Assembly: GCA_036924285.1 (NCBI GenBank)
Contig: JAYKYS010000004.1
Location: 30,288,001-30,352,000 of the forward strand
DNA from: Asterella californica
Lineage: Eukaryota > Streptophyta > Marchantiopsida > Marchantiales > Aytoniaceae
DNA length: 64,000 nt
Direction of reading: 5' to 3'
Part shown: piece by piece, positions 45,444-55,336 of the stretch
How the letters are laid out: every line of letters begins with the position of its first letter
Numbering within the stretch: the first letter of the stretch is position 1
Made by a program: the position numbers and the translations under genes
The notes under the pieces: model-generated
What the model was told of the DNA's origin: nothing
Databases searched by the model: none
Seen by the model: only the letters and a program-made list of their open reading frames with translations

Positions 45444-47792
45444 TCATTCTGAGTTCTCCACCTCGTAGATGAAACTCGCCTCCCTCAACTTGTCTATCTC
45501 CTCCTTGACCATCATCGCTGTTGTAGGATTGACCCTTCTCTGCTTCTGTCGAACTGGTCTTGCGTTCTCCTCCAATTCGATTCGATGAGTCTCGAGGGTC
45601 ACCTCCTTCAAATCCTTGTAGCTGAAAGCAAACACATGGATATATTTTCGAAATATATCTAGGAATCTACTTTTCTCCTCTTGAGTGACATTGATACCAA
45701 ACTTCGGGGTAGAGAGTCTTCTCACAATCTCTGTCTCACTCAACTCTTCTTTGTCAGGATCTTTCTCCATTGCTGGTCGAGGCAACAAGTCAATAGCACT
45801 AAGCTGATGTACTGATTCATCTCGACCAAATCCTTCATCCTCAGACGAGGATTCTTGGTCGTAAGAATCCCCAGTATCTACTTCTGAGACACTCTGATCA
45901 TCCTCCGTATCAGATTCCCAGTAGTCACTAGTGGGTCTATCAGAGTCAGAAGTCACAACTCCAACACCCGAGAGAGGAACTATCACTCTATGATCTCTAG
46001 GCCCAATCCGTAAGTATCCCTTGTGCCACCTATCCGTGGTGCGCACAGCTCTCAACCAAGGCCTACCTAAGAGCAAATCATAACTAGAGTCCTTTAACAC
46101 TTGAAAGGACATCAATGTTTGAACTCCCATCACAGACACGACCACCTTCTCTAACACGCCAAGAGGTCTTACCCGTTGCTTGTTAGCCATCCCCACGACA
46201 ATGCTAGCCGGGCGAGTTGGTTCCATCCCCAACTTCTTCATCAACCTCTCCGATATGGCGTTTACAGCCGACCCTCTGTCCACCAATACGTCAGAGACGT
46301 AGTGACCATTCAACCGGACTTCAATCTTTGAAGCCCTAGTGCATACCTCTGAAGCATGCACATCCACCACACCAACTCCCACAGACTTTGATGTCTTGCT
46401 CTTGGGTTTCTTCTTCTTGCTTCTCTTAGAACTCAATCCTCCTCTGAGTTCCCTTCGTAAGCTGGGATTAAGTGCGATCAGTTGTCCAACAGTGATGTTG
46501 GCTTTCTGAGCACCCACATCTTCAACCACATCATATCCCGCTTGGGAAGATGAAATGGTGAAATCCGCCATCCCTAGCTTCCTTCTTGGCTCCCTTGGTG
46601 TACTCGAAACATTACTCGAACGAGTACTTCTACTTGCTGACTCCTCCATGAAAACCGGTTCATCAGAAAATCGAGTTCTTTTCCTTTCTTGAGCTAAAAG
46701 CTCCACCGGTGCATGAGAAGAGTTTGAACTCTCTCCTTTCTCGTAGATGGGATCTCGCACGACATCGATAGTAGCCACCCCCTTGTCTCGTCCTTGTGAT
46801 GGATTTCCTCCACCCACATTCATTCTGACAGCTTCGGCACCTCTTGCTCCGTTGTTAGGACAATTTTGCTGGAAATGAGAACCTCCACACGTCCAACAAG
46901 TGATTCCTCCAAAGTTACCTTGGTTGCCTCCAAAGTTACCTTGATTTCCTCGGTTGGGATTGTTGTCGTAACCTCTTTGACCTCCTCCTCCACCTTTGTT
47001 CCTCCATTCTCGTAACTGCACCACGTTTATCTTGAGATCCGCAAGAGTATCGGTGATGCTCTTCAGCTCAGCATGAAAATCAGAGGTGGCAGTAGACATC
47101 GTTGTTGGGACAAACGGTCTTGGCACCACCGTTGGAGTAGGAGCTGACGTTGAAGCAATCACCAATTGTGATGGTGCAGGTGCGATCGTCGTGGCTACAC
47201 CAAGAGTCGGAATCGACACTAGAGCAGCATGATGAGGTTGGATGATATCTCCTTCATCCAAACTCTCTTCCATATTTGTCGCAATCTTGATGGCCTCCGC
47301 TTTTGTTGCTGGCTTCTCGTACCTCACTTGGGTTCGAATTGAAGGCCTCAACCCTCCCACCAAGTTCTTGGTCAACACTGCTCCAATCCCCGCCATCGTT
47401 AACTCCACATTGTCTCCACTCTTCCGTAGGACCGTCCGAAACCGTTGCTCCAACTTATCCACCCTTTCGGCATATTGCCGAACTTTCTCGTCGTCCCGTT
47501 GCTTCAAATGAGTAAGCTCCACCATGAGCTTCTCATAACTCTCTTCTGGAAGAAATTCTTCGATGAGTGCATTACTCAACGTCTCCCATGTGTCCTCAAC
47601 TGCACCAGGTGTCTTGCTCTTCACTCGGTCTTCATACCACGTAAGAGCAAAATCTTCTAAAAACTCTGGCAGTAACAACACCCATTCTTCCTTCCTTCTC
47701 ACGTTGTTTCCGATGCAACCCCTTTTGAAGTCCCGTACAAATGGTTCTACATCTTCATTGTCCTTCCCATGAAACACTAGTAACTTCCCCAT
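45444..47792 (-). pseudogene. Element D gag and protease
   Basis: 782 codons. The capsid-like start contains FHGKDNEDVEPFVRDFKRGC, WYEDRVKSKTPGAVEDTWE and ALIEEFLPEESYEKLM. After a Thr/Pro/Ala-rich linker there is a short Gly/Asn repeat (NQGNFGGNQGNFGG) and a zinc knuckle CWTCGGSHFQQNC with three residues between the second Cys and the His instead of four. A Lys/Ser-rich stretch precedes the retropepsin VLVDRGSAVNAIS, where DRG replaces the usual DTG/DSG, and SYDLLLGRPWLRAV closes the domain. An acidic linker leads to the RT. It ends at TGA (45444-45446) where related polyproteins have Trp before SPIV. The stop reads as a nonsense mutation or a boundary needing readthrough. Confidence 0.9.
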
Positions 47793-48005
47793 CTTGTAAC
47801 TATTCTTTCTACCCTTTTAATTTTTGTGCAATAACTACTCGCTAAAAGAGTACGAACATCACCAATTCCATTCGCGAATAATCTACCATAGGTAAAATGA
47901 AAGGAAATGGTTGTAACAACACCTCTTGTGCCATCTCTTCTCCCAAGGTAATCATGAGCCTGAGTCGCATCACCGCCTTCTCCACCATCCGAATGACGAT
48001 CTCCA

Positions 48006-48497
48006 TCACAACTCAGCTGAGTCCTCTTTTGAAGTCGACAACTTCTCCGTCTCCGCTCTTTGAGTCTCGTCCAACTTCTCGACTACTGACGTAAGTAGGG
48101 CGGCCACATCTACGCACTTGTGTCCTCTGGATAGATCACCCACTCCACAACTTGGACAAGGATCTTCGCCTAGAAGATGAATTGGTGCTGGTGACGATGG
48201 ACCCACTCGAAGACTTAAATCAGTAAACTCCCGCTTCCCTTTAGCTCTCTCGGTTCTGATTCTAGTTGGACAATTCACTACTTTGTGTCCCAACCCTCTA
48301 CAGAAATAACACCACAAGTCGGTTTCTACTCTTCTCCTCAGAGATTCTACTTGAGGTTTAGTACTAAGGTTTTCAAACTCGACGATAATCTCTCTCGAAC
48401 TTTCTTTGACACTTACTATGACATCTAAACCTTGAGGAAGGTTTCTAAGTCTAACTTTCCAATCTTTTAAATTTCCACTCATGTTGCACCTTCTCAA
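48006..48497 (-). CDS. Element D leader ORF 2: small zinc-knuckle protein
   Basis: 163 codons between the 5' LTR and gag, in the same orientation. It contains a CCHC knuckle CYFCRGLGHKVVNC (CX2CX4HX4C) and a second Cys/His cluster CPSCGVGDLSRGHKC, with an amphipathic Val/Leu/Glu-rich end. The N-terminal third (LKDWKVRLRNLPQGLDVIV) has no domain I recognise. Gag itself carries a separate knuckle, so this is an additional protein. It could be an RNA-binding accessory protein or a split-off gag fragment. A start further in (MSGNLKDW, 48482) is equally possible. Confidence 0.6.
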   Translation of the reverse strand: MRRCNMSGNLKDWKVRLRNLPQGLDVIVSVKESSREIIVEFENLSTKPQVESLRRRVETDLWCYFCRGLGHKVVNCPTRIRTERAKGKREFTDLSLRVGPSSPAPIHLLGEDPCPSCGVGDLSRGHKCVDVAALLTSVVEKLDETQRAETEKLSTSKEDSAEL

Positions 48498-48620
48498 CCA
48501 TTAAGTGGACAAAATATCATAGAGGAAAATAATTCTACATCACTTTCTTAACTCTTCCGAGCTTTATATTGGAAATCGTGTATTATACATGCTATACACG
48601 AAATAAAATCTAATCTAAAT

Positions 48621-48938
48621 TTAACTATCGAAGATATGATCCTCCTCACCATCGTTTGTACTAATCACAACAGACATCTTGAACTCACTCTTGTAAAAAT
48701 CCAACTCTACTTCACCAGGAGCATTCGTGGCCTCCACAGTGAATGATGCTTTAAACTCGGCTTTCTTCAAATCTGTGCCAATGGTCGCAGAAGCTTCTTC
48801 GTATAGGGTAAAGAGGGCACCCCAAGTGCTATAGATGCGGGTTCGTAACTCATCTATACTCAACTTGGGCTTCTCCGTCTCTGTCCGAACTCCTAAACGT
48901 CTCTTCTTCCACCTCGTCATTCGAACAAGATTCCCCAT
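48621..48938 (-). CDS. Element D leader ORF 1: small protein of unknown function
   Basis: 105 codons upstream of the zinc-knuckle ORF. A basic N-terminus (MTRWKKRRLGVR) is followed by a helical region (IDELRTRIYSTWGALFTLYE) and an acidic beta-like end. No known domain or membrane segment is visible. It is open without damage, and its position in the leader parallels accessory ORFs of some long-leader retroelements. It could also be spurious. Confidence 0.45.
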   Translation of the reverse strand: MGNLVRMTRWKKRRLGVRTETEKPKLSIDELRTRIYSTWGALFTLYEEASATIGTDLKKAEFKASFTVEATNAPGEVELDFYKSEFKMSVVISTNDGEEDHIFDS

Positions 48939-49089
48939 GAAGTATCTTCAAGACCTCCTTGTATGCCGAAACGTGTATCTCTTAGTTGGTAAGAGATCTC
49001 TCCAAGATTTTTGTTATCTCCAGTAGCTCAACCTCCAAGCTACTAAATCATGAAGTTTCAACAGAAACTTCTCTAATCAGAAGAGATGG

Positions 49090-49560
49090 TGATGACTGTA
49101 CAAATTTTCAGAGAACTGAAATTTGTATATTTTCACTTCCCTCGTGGTTGTCAACCCCCTCCACTTTGAAAAATTCTTTCTCCCTCTTCAGACCTCATCT
49201 TCACATGATTTCTTTTGTCCTGGATAGCTTATCAGCCACTCTAAAACACTGGAAAGTTTCTCAGGAAAATAAAATTCACAGAAAATCTGACAATGACTGT
49301 AAATTTTTTCCAGATAACAGAATTCTTCAACTCTCACGAATAGACCCCCTCAACTTTGAAAATTCATTGCTCCCTCTCTAGACCACCTTTTCCTATGATT
49401 TCTTTTGTCTTAGATAGGTTATCAGCCAATCTAAAACACTGGAAAGTATCACAGGAAAATAAAATTTGCAGAAAAGTTGACAGCGACTGTACAAATTTTC
49501 CAGAGAGCAGAATTTCTAAACTCACAAATTTATCTCCTCTAATAACTTTTCTCTCCTCCT
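49090..49560. repeat. Tandem repeat of about 195 bp in the element D leader
   Basis: The phrase GACTGTA...TTTCCAGA...CAGAATT recurs near 49093, 49292 and 49484. Full units also share TGATTTCTTTTGTC, TAGNTTATCAGCCA and CTAAAACACTGGAAAGT. There are two complete units and a partial third. They lie between the 5' LTR and the leader ORFs. Confidence 0.8.
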
Positions 49561-49804
49561 TCCTCTACAACTCTTGTTGCACACTCTTTCAACTCTCCTC
49601 AAACCCTTTCTAAGTGAACAAGATGTAAAGAATGACTTCGAACGCGTCATATATCACTACGGGATACACGAAAGGTTCTAACGTTGCTAACATCGCGTTA
49701 GCTCTCTCTCCTCCCAACGTTCTCTCCATGTGCTCTCTCATAATCTCCTTTTGTCGAATATAGAACTGAACTCTAAACATCGTTCAACGATCCCTTCAAG
49801 TGAG

Positions 49805-49822
49805 GTCCCGGCAACGGAACCA
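49805..49822 (-). other. Element D primer-binding site
   Basis: On the element strand TGGTTCCGTTGCCGGGAC follows the 5' LTR after four bases. It starts with the TGG that pairs with a tRNA CCA end and resembles the CCGTTGCCGGG primer sites common in plant gypsy elements. I did not assign the tRNA. Confidence 0.75.
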
Positions 49823-49826
49823 AAAA

Positions 49827-50263
49827 TGTAAACCCTCCGCGGTCCTATCAATCACTACCCCCCCCCCCCCGATCTCTCAACCTCCACGATCGTCATCCAC
49901 GAATCTGCAACATGTCGGGCCTGTCTCTCACTCAGGGGTCACCTCTGATGGCTTTGATGGAAGCACACCATGAACTTGAAGGGAAAATGCTGAGTTCACT
50001 CATTCATACACCCACAAACTTATCAACTAAAAATCTCCTTAAACACATCAACTAAAAATCCTCCATTCTAACAACGTCTCTCAAGTTCTCACATGCTAAA
50101 AATATCCCACACTCTCTATATTACTCAAGTTGTCATTACGACAATGTGAAAACAAGGATGAGGAGCTCTTCTCTACTCCTCTATTTATACATTCTCAACA
50201 CTTAGTTAGATTTAAACACCTTACTAATAGACAAACTTCCTATGTGTAACATAGGTCGTTACA
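49827..50263 (-). repeat. Element D 5' LTR
   Basis: 437 bp, the partner of 42454-42892. A TATAAATA box on the minus strand at 50182-50189 would drive transcription leftward into the leader and gag. The C-tract has 13 bases. Confidence 0.95.
50182..50189 (-). promoter_or_regulatory. TATA box in the element D 5' LTR
   Basis: TATAAATA on the minus strand is conserved in both LTRs and lies in the first quarter of the LTR, as expected for a U3 promoter. Confidence 0.6.
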
Positions 50264-50267
50264 GTAC

Positions 50268-53059
50268 AGTTAGTTGTTGGTTGGTTAGACGATGTGAGTG
50301 GATTGATAGAAGGAGAAAATAGTGTGGCGGTGATCCCTATCCACTCTCGACGCATATATGAGGAGATTGCTACATACGTGCAGTTCTTTCCTCATCCGAT
50401 GCAGAATAATGAGGGGAGAGAAGCAAGTTGTTGGTGTGCACTCCCTCAGGAAGCAGACGTCCATGCGAAGTACAAATCTGTACTGAGAAAGGTAAGACCG
50501 GTAGCAGCTCAACTACTTGTTAACTCCCAACAGCAAGTACAGTTAGTGGGGACTGAGCCTATATTGCGTGATCATAGACGAATAGGGCATCAGTTTACTG
50601 AGGAGACATTGAAGGAGCTCCAGATAGGAGGGGGTGAATTCTTGACCAAGGTCGAGAAGACAGTGTTTGAACAGATGGTAGTAAAGCATGGTAAAGCATT
50701 CTCTTTTTCAGCAAAAGAGATAGGTTGTGTGGACCCGCAGGTTATAGCGCATATGGTTATATTCACAATCCCTCATGTGCCTTGGGACCTGAAACCGATC
50801 CCAGTTCCTCGTGCTTTGTTGCCTAAACTCATCGAGTTGTTGAAGGAGAAGGTACAGATGGGGATACTTGAGCCGTCTATGGGGCCATATTCTAGCAGGT
50901 GGTTCACTGTGCCCAAGAAGTCAGGAGCTTTGCGTTTTATTCAAGACCTACAACCTGCGAATAATGTAACCATTCGTAACGTTGGGACGGGTCCTGTGAT
51001 TGAAGAGGTAGCAGAGGCATTTGCAGGAAGAGCTATCTATTCGATAGGAGATGTATATTCTGGTTATGATCAGTTCCAGCTGGCTGTGGAGAGTAGAGAT
51101 TTAACTACTATGCGTACGCCCCTGGGATTGATGCGGATTTGTGCTCTTCCACAAGGAGCGACGAACTTGGTGGCTCATATGCAGAATGCGATGCATAAGG
51201 TACTAAGGGAGTTTGTGCTTGATGTTACCATTCCATTTCTAGATGATATTCTTATAAAGGGTTGTGCTGTTGAAGACAATGATGAAGCAGTACTTGCGAA
51301 TGGATGTAGAATGTTTGTTGCAGACCATATCAGGGATGTAGACTGTATCTTGACTCGTCTAGAGGAGGTACATCTCACTCTGTCAGGAGCTAAGTCCAAG
51401 TTTGGTGTGTTTGAGATTTTAGTGGTTGGACATCTGTGTGGCGCTTTTGGAAGGCGACCAAACTCCGAGAAGGTTGAAGCTATAGCTAGGATGGCAGACT
51501 GTAAGAACATCACGGAGGTTCGACGCTTTCTAGGTGCTTGTGTATTTTATCGCTTATCCATTCCTCATTATGCTCATGTTGCTGATCCTTTGTATGCATT
51601 ATCGAGGAAGGGTAAGAGGTTTGTATGGACCTCAGTCCATCGAGAAGCTATGAATAGACTGAAGGAGGCTCTACAATCTCCACCTGTTTTGAGAAAAGTA
51701 GACTACGGGTGTGGAAGGCCTGTCATTGTTACAGTAGATACTAGTCCAAAGGCGATTGGCTGGGCAATAGGTCAAGATGATGCGGATGGTATGCGGTTTA
51801 CCTCTAGGTTTGGAGCTAAGATCTTGACAGACAGACAACGAGATTATCCTCAGGTGAAGCGTGAATTGTGGGGAGTGGTGACAGCGATGAAGACAGACCG
51901 TGAGTTTCTGATTGGTGCTCATGTAGTCCTAGAGACGGATTGTCTACCTCTACTAGGCATGATATCCAACTGTAACACGCCAGACATAGCAATGTTACGT
52001 TGGATTGCCTATATTAGAAGCTTGAATCCAGAGCTGAAGCATATAAAAGGAAAGGAGAATATGGTCGCAGATATGTTGTCGAGGGCTCGATTTGTAGATG
52101 AGGATGTCATGATTTCAGAAGCTGAGGAAGAAGAGAGAAAGGATGCTCAGTGTCAGGTTAATCGACGAGCTACAAACTTGGAGCCTTTGATGTTTAGAGA
52201 AGAGCTTTACACAGGTAGACTTCGTGACATAGGATATTATCTGAGCTTGTTGGAGAGGCAAGAGAGGTGGAGCAAGGTAGAGTTCAGAGAGATAAGGAAA
52301 CAAGCTTACAACTATCTTCTGCATGATGGGTATCTTTGGAGACGACCACAGAGAAGAGATGGGATGTTCATACGAGTAGTGGACGATCAAGAGACTAAGC
52401 AGCAACTAATGAAGGAGTTTCATGATACCTTATGGAGCGGACATCGAGGGATTTGGGCTACCTACACCAAGTTGAAGGAGAGGTACTGGTGGAAAGGTCT
52501 GTATCAGGATGTGGTGAACTACGTCAGCTCCTGCTTGCATTGCCAGTTCTACTCAAAGATGCGGTATAGAGATGGTCTCGTGCCAACTTATCCACCTTGC
52601 ATTCACTTCCAGTGGGTTCTCGACTTAGTGGTGATGCCTCTGGGGTTATGGGGCATGCGATATTTGGTTCTGGCTCGTGAGGATCTCTCCAACTTTGTAG
52701 AAGGGCGAGCTTTGAGGACGAAGACCACAGAGGGGATATGTAAGTTTGTTCTTGAAGATATTATCTATAGGTATGGGTCTGTAGGAAGACTACGGCCAGA
52801 TAGGGGAGAACTACGTGGTACGGAAGCGAAAGAGTTTTTTGCTCGATATGGTGTGAAGCTCAAGCTTACTATTGCGATGAATCCAGAAGGGATTGGCAAG
52901 AGCGAGCGAGGACATCCATCGATAGTTCAGGCTTTGGTGAAGGCGTGTGATGGTAAGCATAGAGAGTGGCTCAGGTTACTCCCTTTTGCTTTATGGACGG
53001 ATAGAACAACACACTGTTCTACTACAGGGTACATGCTTGTTGAGTTAATGTTAGGATAG
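50268..53059 (+). pseudogene. Element C RT, RNase H and integrase core
   Basis: This is the continuation of the element C polyprotein after the element D insertion; about 920 codons are open to a TAG at 53057-53059. RT blocks are ALRFIQDLQPANNVTIRN, YSIGDVYSGYDQFQLAV (first catalytic Asp), TRTPLG-type TTMRTPLGLMRICALPQGAT and PFLDDILIKG (second and third Asp). RNase H shows VTVDTSPKAIGWAIG, KRELWGVVTAMK, LETDCLPLL and GKENMVADMLSRA. Integrase has FHDTLWSGHRG...CLHCQF (H2C2), LDLVVMPLGLW, RLRPDRGELRG and GKSERGHPSIV, retaining candidate D, D and E residues. The stop at the end replaces a sense codon in a family-typical LxGxKPMMPAEE stretch. Confidence 0.9.
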
Positions 53060-53590
53060 AAACCAATGATGCCAGCAGAAGAAGACTTTCCTACCTGGGC
53101 TACCTTGCCATGGGAGGACAATATGGACCGTGTGCAGCTTCTCTCACTACGAATCACACAGCTAGAATGTAGAGAGGAGGATCTCGCTGAAGCGCAGCGA
53201 CGACTGAAGGCGGCTCGACTAGGGAACAAGGAGAGGTTTGATAAGACTCATAGACTTCGACCAAAACTGATACAAGTTGGAGATTGGGTGTTGGTATACG
53301 ACAGCATGTTGGAGAACCAACACTCTACAGTTCGAAAGTTTTCGAGAAGGTGGTTTGGTCCATACCTTGTCTCTGATGTACATCAGAATGCTACTTATTC
53401 CTTGCAAGAGCTAGATGGCACGCCCTTAAGACTTCCAGTTGCTGGGAAACGAGTGAAGTTATTCAAGAAGAGAGGGGAGACTGTGGAACTAGCTGAGTTC
53501 TTAGGTCCAGAGCAGACAAGAGCAAATGAAGACCTTTCTGAGGCGGTCGAGGAGAGCGAAGACGATTTGGAGGACCACGAGGATCAATGA
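53060..53590 (+). pseudogene. Element C integrase C-terminal domain
   Basis: In frame with the preceding region across a single TAG. It begins KPMMPAEEDFPTWATLPWED, then has a helical RITQLECREEDLAEAQRRLK block and KLIQVGDWVLVYDS. An SH3-like GPY/F module follows (RRWFGPYLVSDVHQNATYSL ... LDGTPLRLPVAGKRVKLF), with an acidic tail. No chromodomain or PHD finger is present. Confidence 0.85.
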
Positions 53591-53618
53591 TGGATTGGCA
53601 CATACCAGAGGATGTGCA

Positions 53619-53635
53619 GGTTTGGAGGGGGTGAA
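53619..53635 (+). other. Element C polypurine tract
   Basis: GGTTTGGAGGGGGTGAA directly precedes the 3' LTR start TGTCATATTG. Confidence 0.8.
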
Positions 53636-55336
53636 TGTCATATTGTACATAGGTCTGTACAGTGAAAAATATTGCAAAGAGATGTTTTTTTCTATATTGT
53701 GTAAAGGAAGCTGCCCTGCAGCTTAACAAGCTGGGCAGGAGCTAAGCTGGGGCCATGCTTGACAAGCTGCCCCCTAGCTTAGACTGAAATATCACCTTGA
53801 AAGAGGTCGAAAGGCATCAGAATGCAGAGCTCGACGAGAAGAGCGACCTCATGCTTCCAGTTTTGACAAAAAGTGTTTTAAGCTATAGTTAGTACGGGTT
53901 TTAAACTAAGAAATGTACAAAAGAGGGAAATCCGTCGATTCTTGCTCGTGACTTGAACTCAGAATTTGATAGCGTGAGTGTGTAGATGTTCACAAATACT
54001 ATAGTTTTGACTCCTTGTTCATTAAAAACGGAGTTGTATAGAGAAGTTTGCACAGAAAAGGCTAGTAAAGACTTTGCAGGAAGATTTCTACAGTAAAAGC
54101 ATATGTACAAGTTTTAAATGCTTTTAGAACGGAACCAAAGGCCATCCCAGTGATAGGGCGCCTGCCTAGGAGGGAAGTGGTCTCAGGATCAATCCCTCCT
54201 GGCCTCTGATTCCTATTCTGGCATGTTGGCCTCCCGGATGGGAGTCTATGTTGGGTATGCAGCCATGTCCTGTATACCTAGGGGCGGGAGACCGGTATCT
54301 CCCTTAATCGTGGGCTTCATGGCCTAAGTCTCCGCATGCCATCCTGAATATACTATGAGAGATACCTGGTGCGCATATGGGGGGGCTGTAAGCCCTGTGG
54401 AGCAGCCTCATAAGTGTTGGGGTTTCGGCCTACATTGGATGGCTTGTAGTATATTCAAGATGGCATCAAGAGCACAAGAAACTTTTGTTAATTAGTTAAA
54501 TAACCATCGAGTCAGCTTAAGATGGGGAATGAGGCTATGAGAACCTTTATTAGTGAAGGGGTAGAGTTTGTGGAGACAACTGTGAAACTTATTTTAAAAA
54601 GGGCCAACTTTGTAAATAAAGCTATGTACGCATAAGGACAGCAGTGGGGCAGCTTAAGCTAGGGCCCTGCTTCTGATAAGTGAGTGCACTTATAAGGACA
54701 GCAGGGGGGGACAGCTTAAGCTGGGGCTTAAGCAGTGGGCCAGCTCAAACAGTTTGGCAGAGGAGTTTTCTGAGTGAGTGGAGGCGGAAGGAGGAGAAAG
54801 GAGCAGAATTAGGGTTTGGGGGAGAGGAGACGCTGAGAAGCTTGGAGGCTGAGTGAGGATCAATTTTTCTGAGAGAATTGAGTGGAGTGAGCAGGGGAGA
54901 TCGTGAGAGAGGCAAGAAAATGTGGAGATCGTGGAGACAAGAACCTCATATGTTACACAGTCTTGAGGTTTGGAAGGAGTAGAATTGAACGGACAGAGGT
55001 GGTTTATTGGAAGGAGATCGTTTTTGACAAGGCTTTGGTTGTCGTGAGATCAAATTCCTTGGAATTTTCAACTGAGAAGGACTCAGGAGAGGAGGAGAGA
55101 GATATTTTCTTAAACAGTGAAGTAGTTGACACTGAAATAAAGCTATTTCTACTCCGGAGAGATCTATTTGTGTACCTGAGTGCGTGATTGAGTGTTTGTT
55201 TTGCAATTGGTGGGCACAAGAGGCTGTGTTTTGAGATTTCATCGTCTGCAGCAACCTGCTTTTCCCTTTTGGTCTTTTCTCTGATCGATCACAGTCAGGA
55301 GGTCCGCCCTCTCCAAGAAAGACTCTCGTCACGATA
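53636..55336 (+). repeat. Element C 3' LTR
   Basis: Partner of 37824-39548. It carries the tRNA-like module at 54131-54213 and the inverted repeat at 54335-54467. It is followed by ACGT (55337-55340) and the resumed family B copy 4. Confidence 0.88.

Larger units (their letters stand above)
42454..50263 (-). mobile_element. Element D: young Ty3/gypsy LTR retrotransposon
   Basis: This 7.81 kb element is in minus orientation. The LTRs (42454-42892 and 49827-50263) begin TGTAACGACC and end TTTACA on the element's strand. They differ by only three bases by eye plus a C-run of 15 versus 13. The primer site, leader ORFs, gag-protease, RT-RNase H-integrase and polypurine tract are all present. The only clear break in the large frame is one stop codon at 45444-45446. 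It is the most recent insertion in the window. Confidence 0.95.
37824..55336 (+). mobile_element. Element C: Ty3/gypsy LTR retrotransposon, interrupted by element D
   Basis: It has two direct LTRs (37824-39548 and 53636-55336), a primer-site-like TTTGGTACTTCC after the 5' LTR, and gag, protease and RT-RNase H-integrase in plus orientation. A GGTTTGGAGGGGGTGAA polypurine tract precedes the 3' LTR. It lies inside family B copy 4 and contains element D at 42454-50263. Without D it is about 9.7 kb. Stops and frameshifts show that it is no longer intact. Confidence 0.9.

Noticed and set aside
48006..48497. Env-like protein in element D
   Set aside because: No signal peptide or membrane segment is present, the position is 5' of gag and not 3' of pol, and the Cys/His pattern is nucleocapsid-like.
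42948..53059. Plus-strand frames opposite element D pol and minus-strand frames opposite element C pol
   Set aside because: They are antisense shadows of the polyproteins without motifs of their own.
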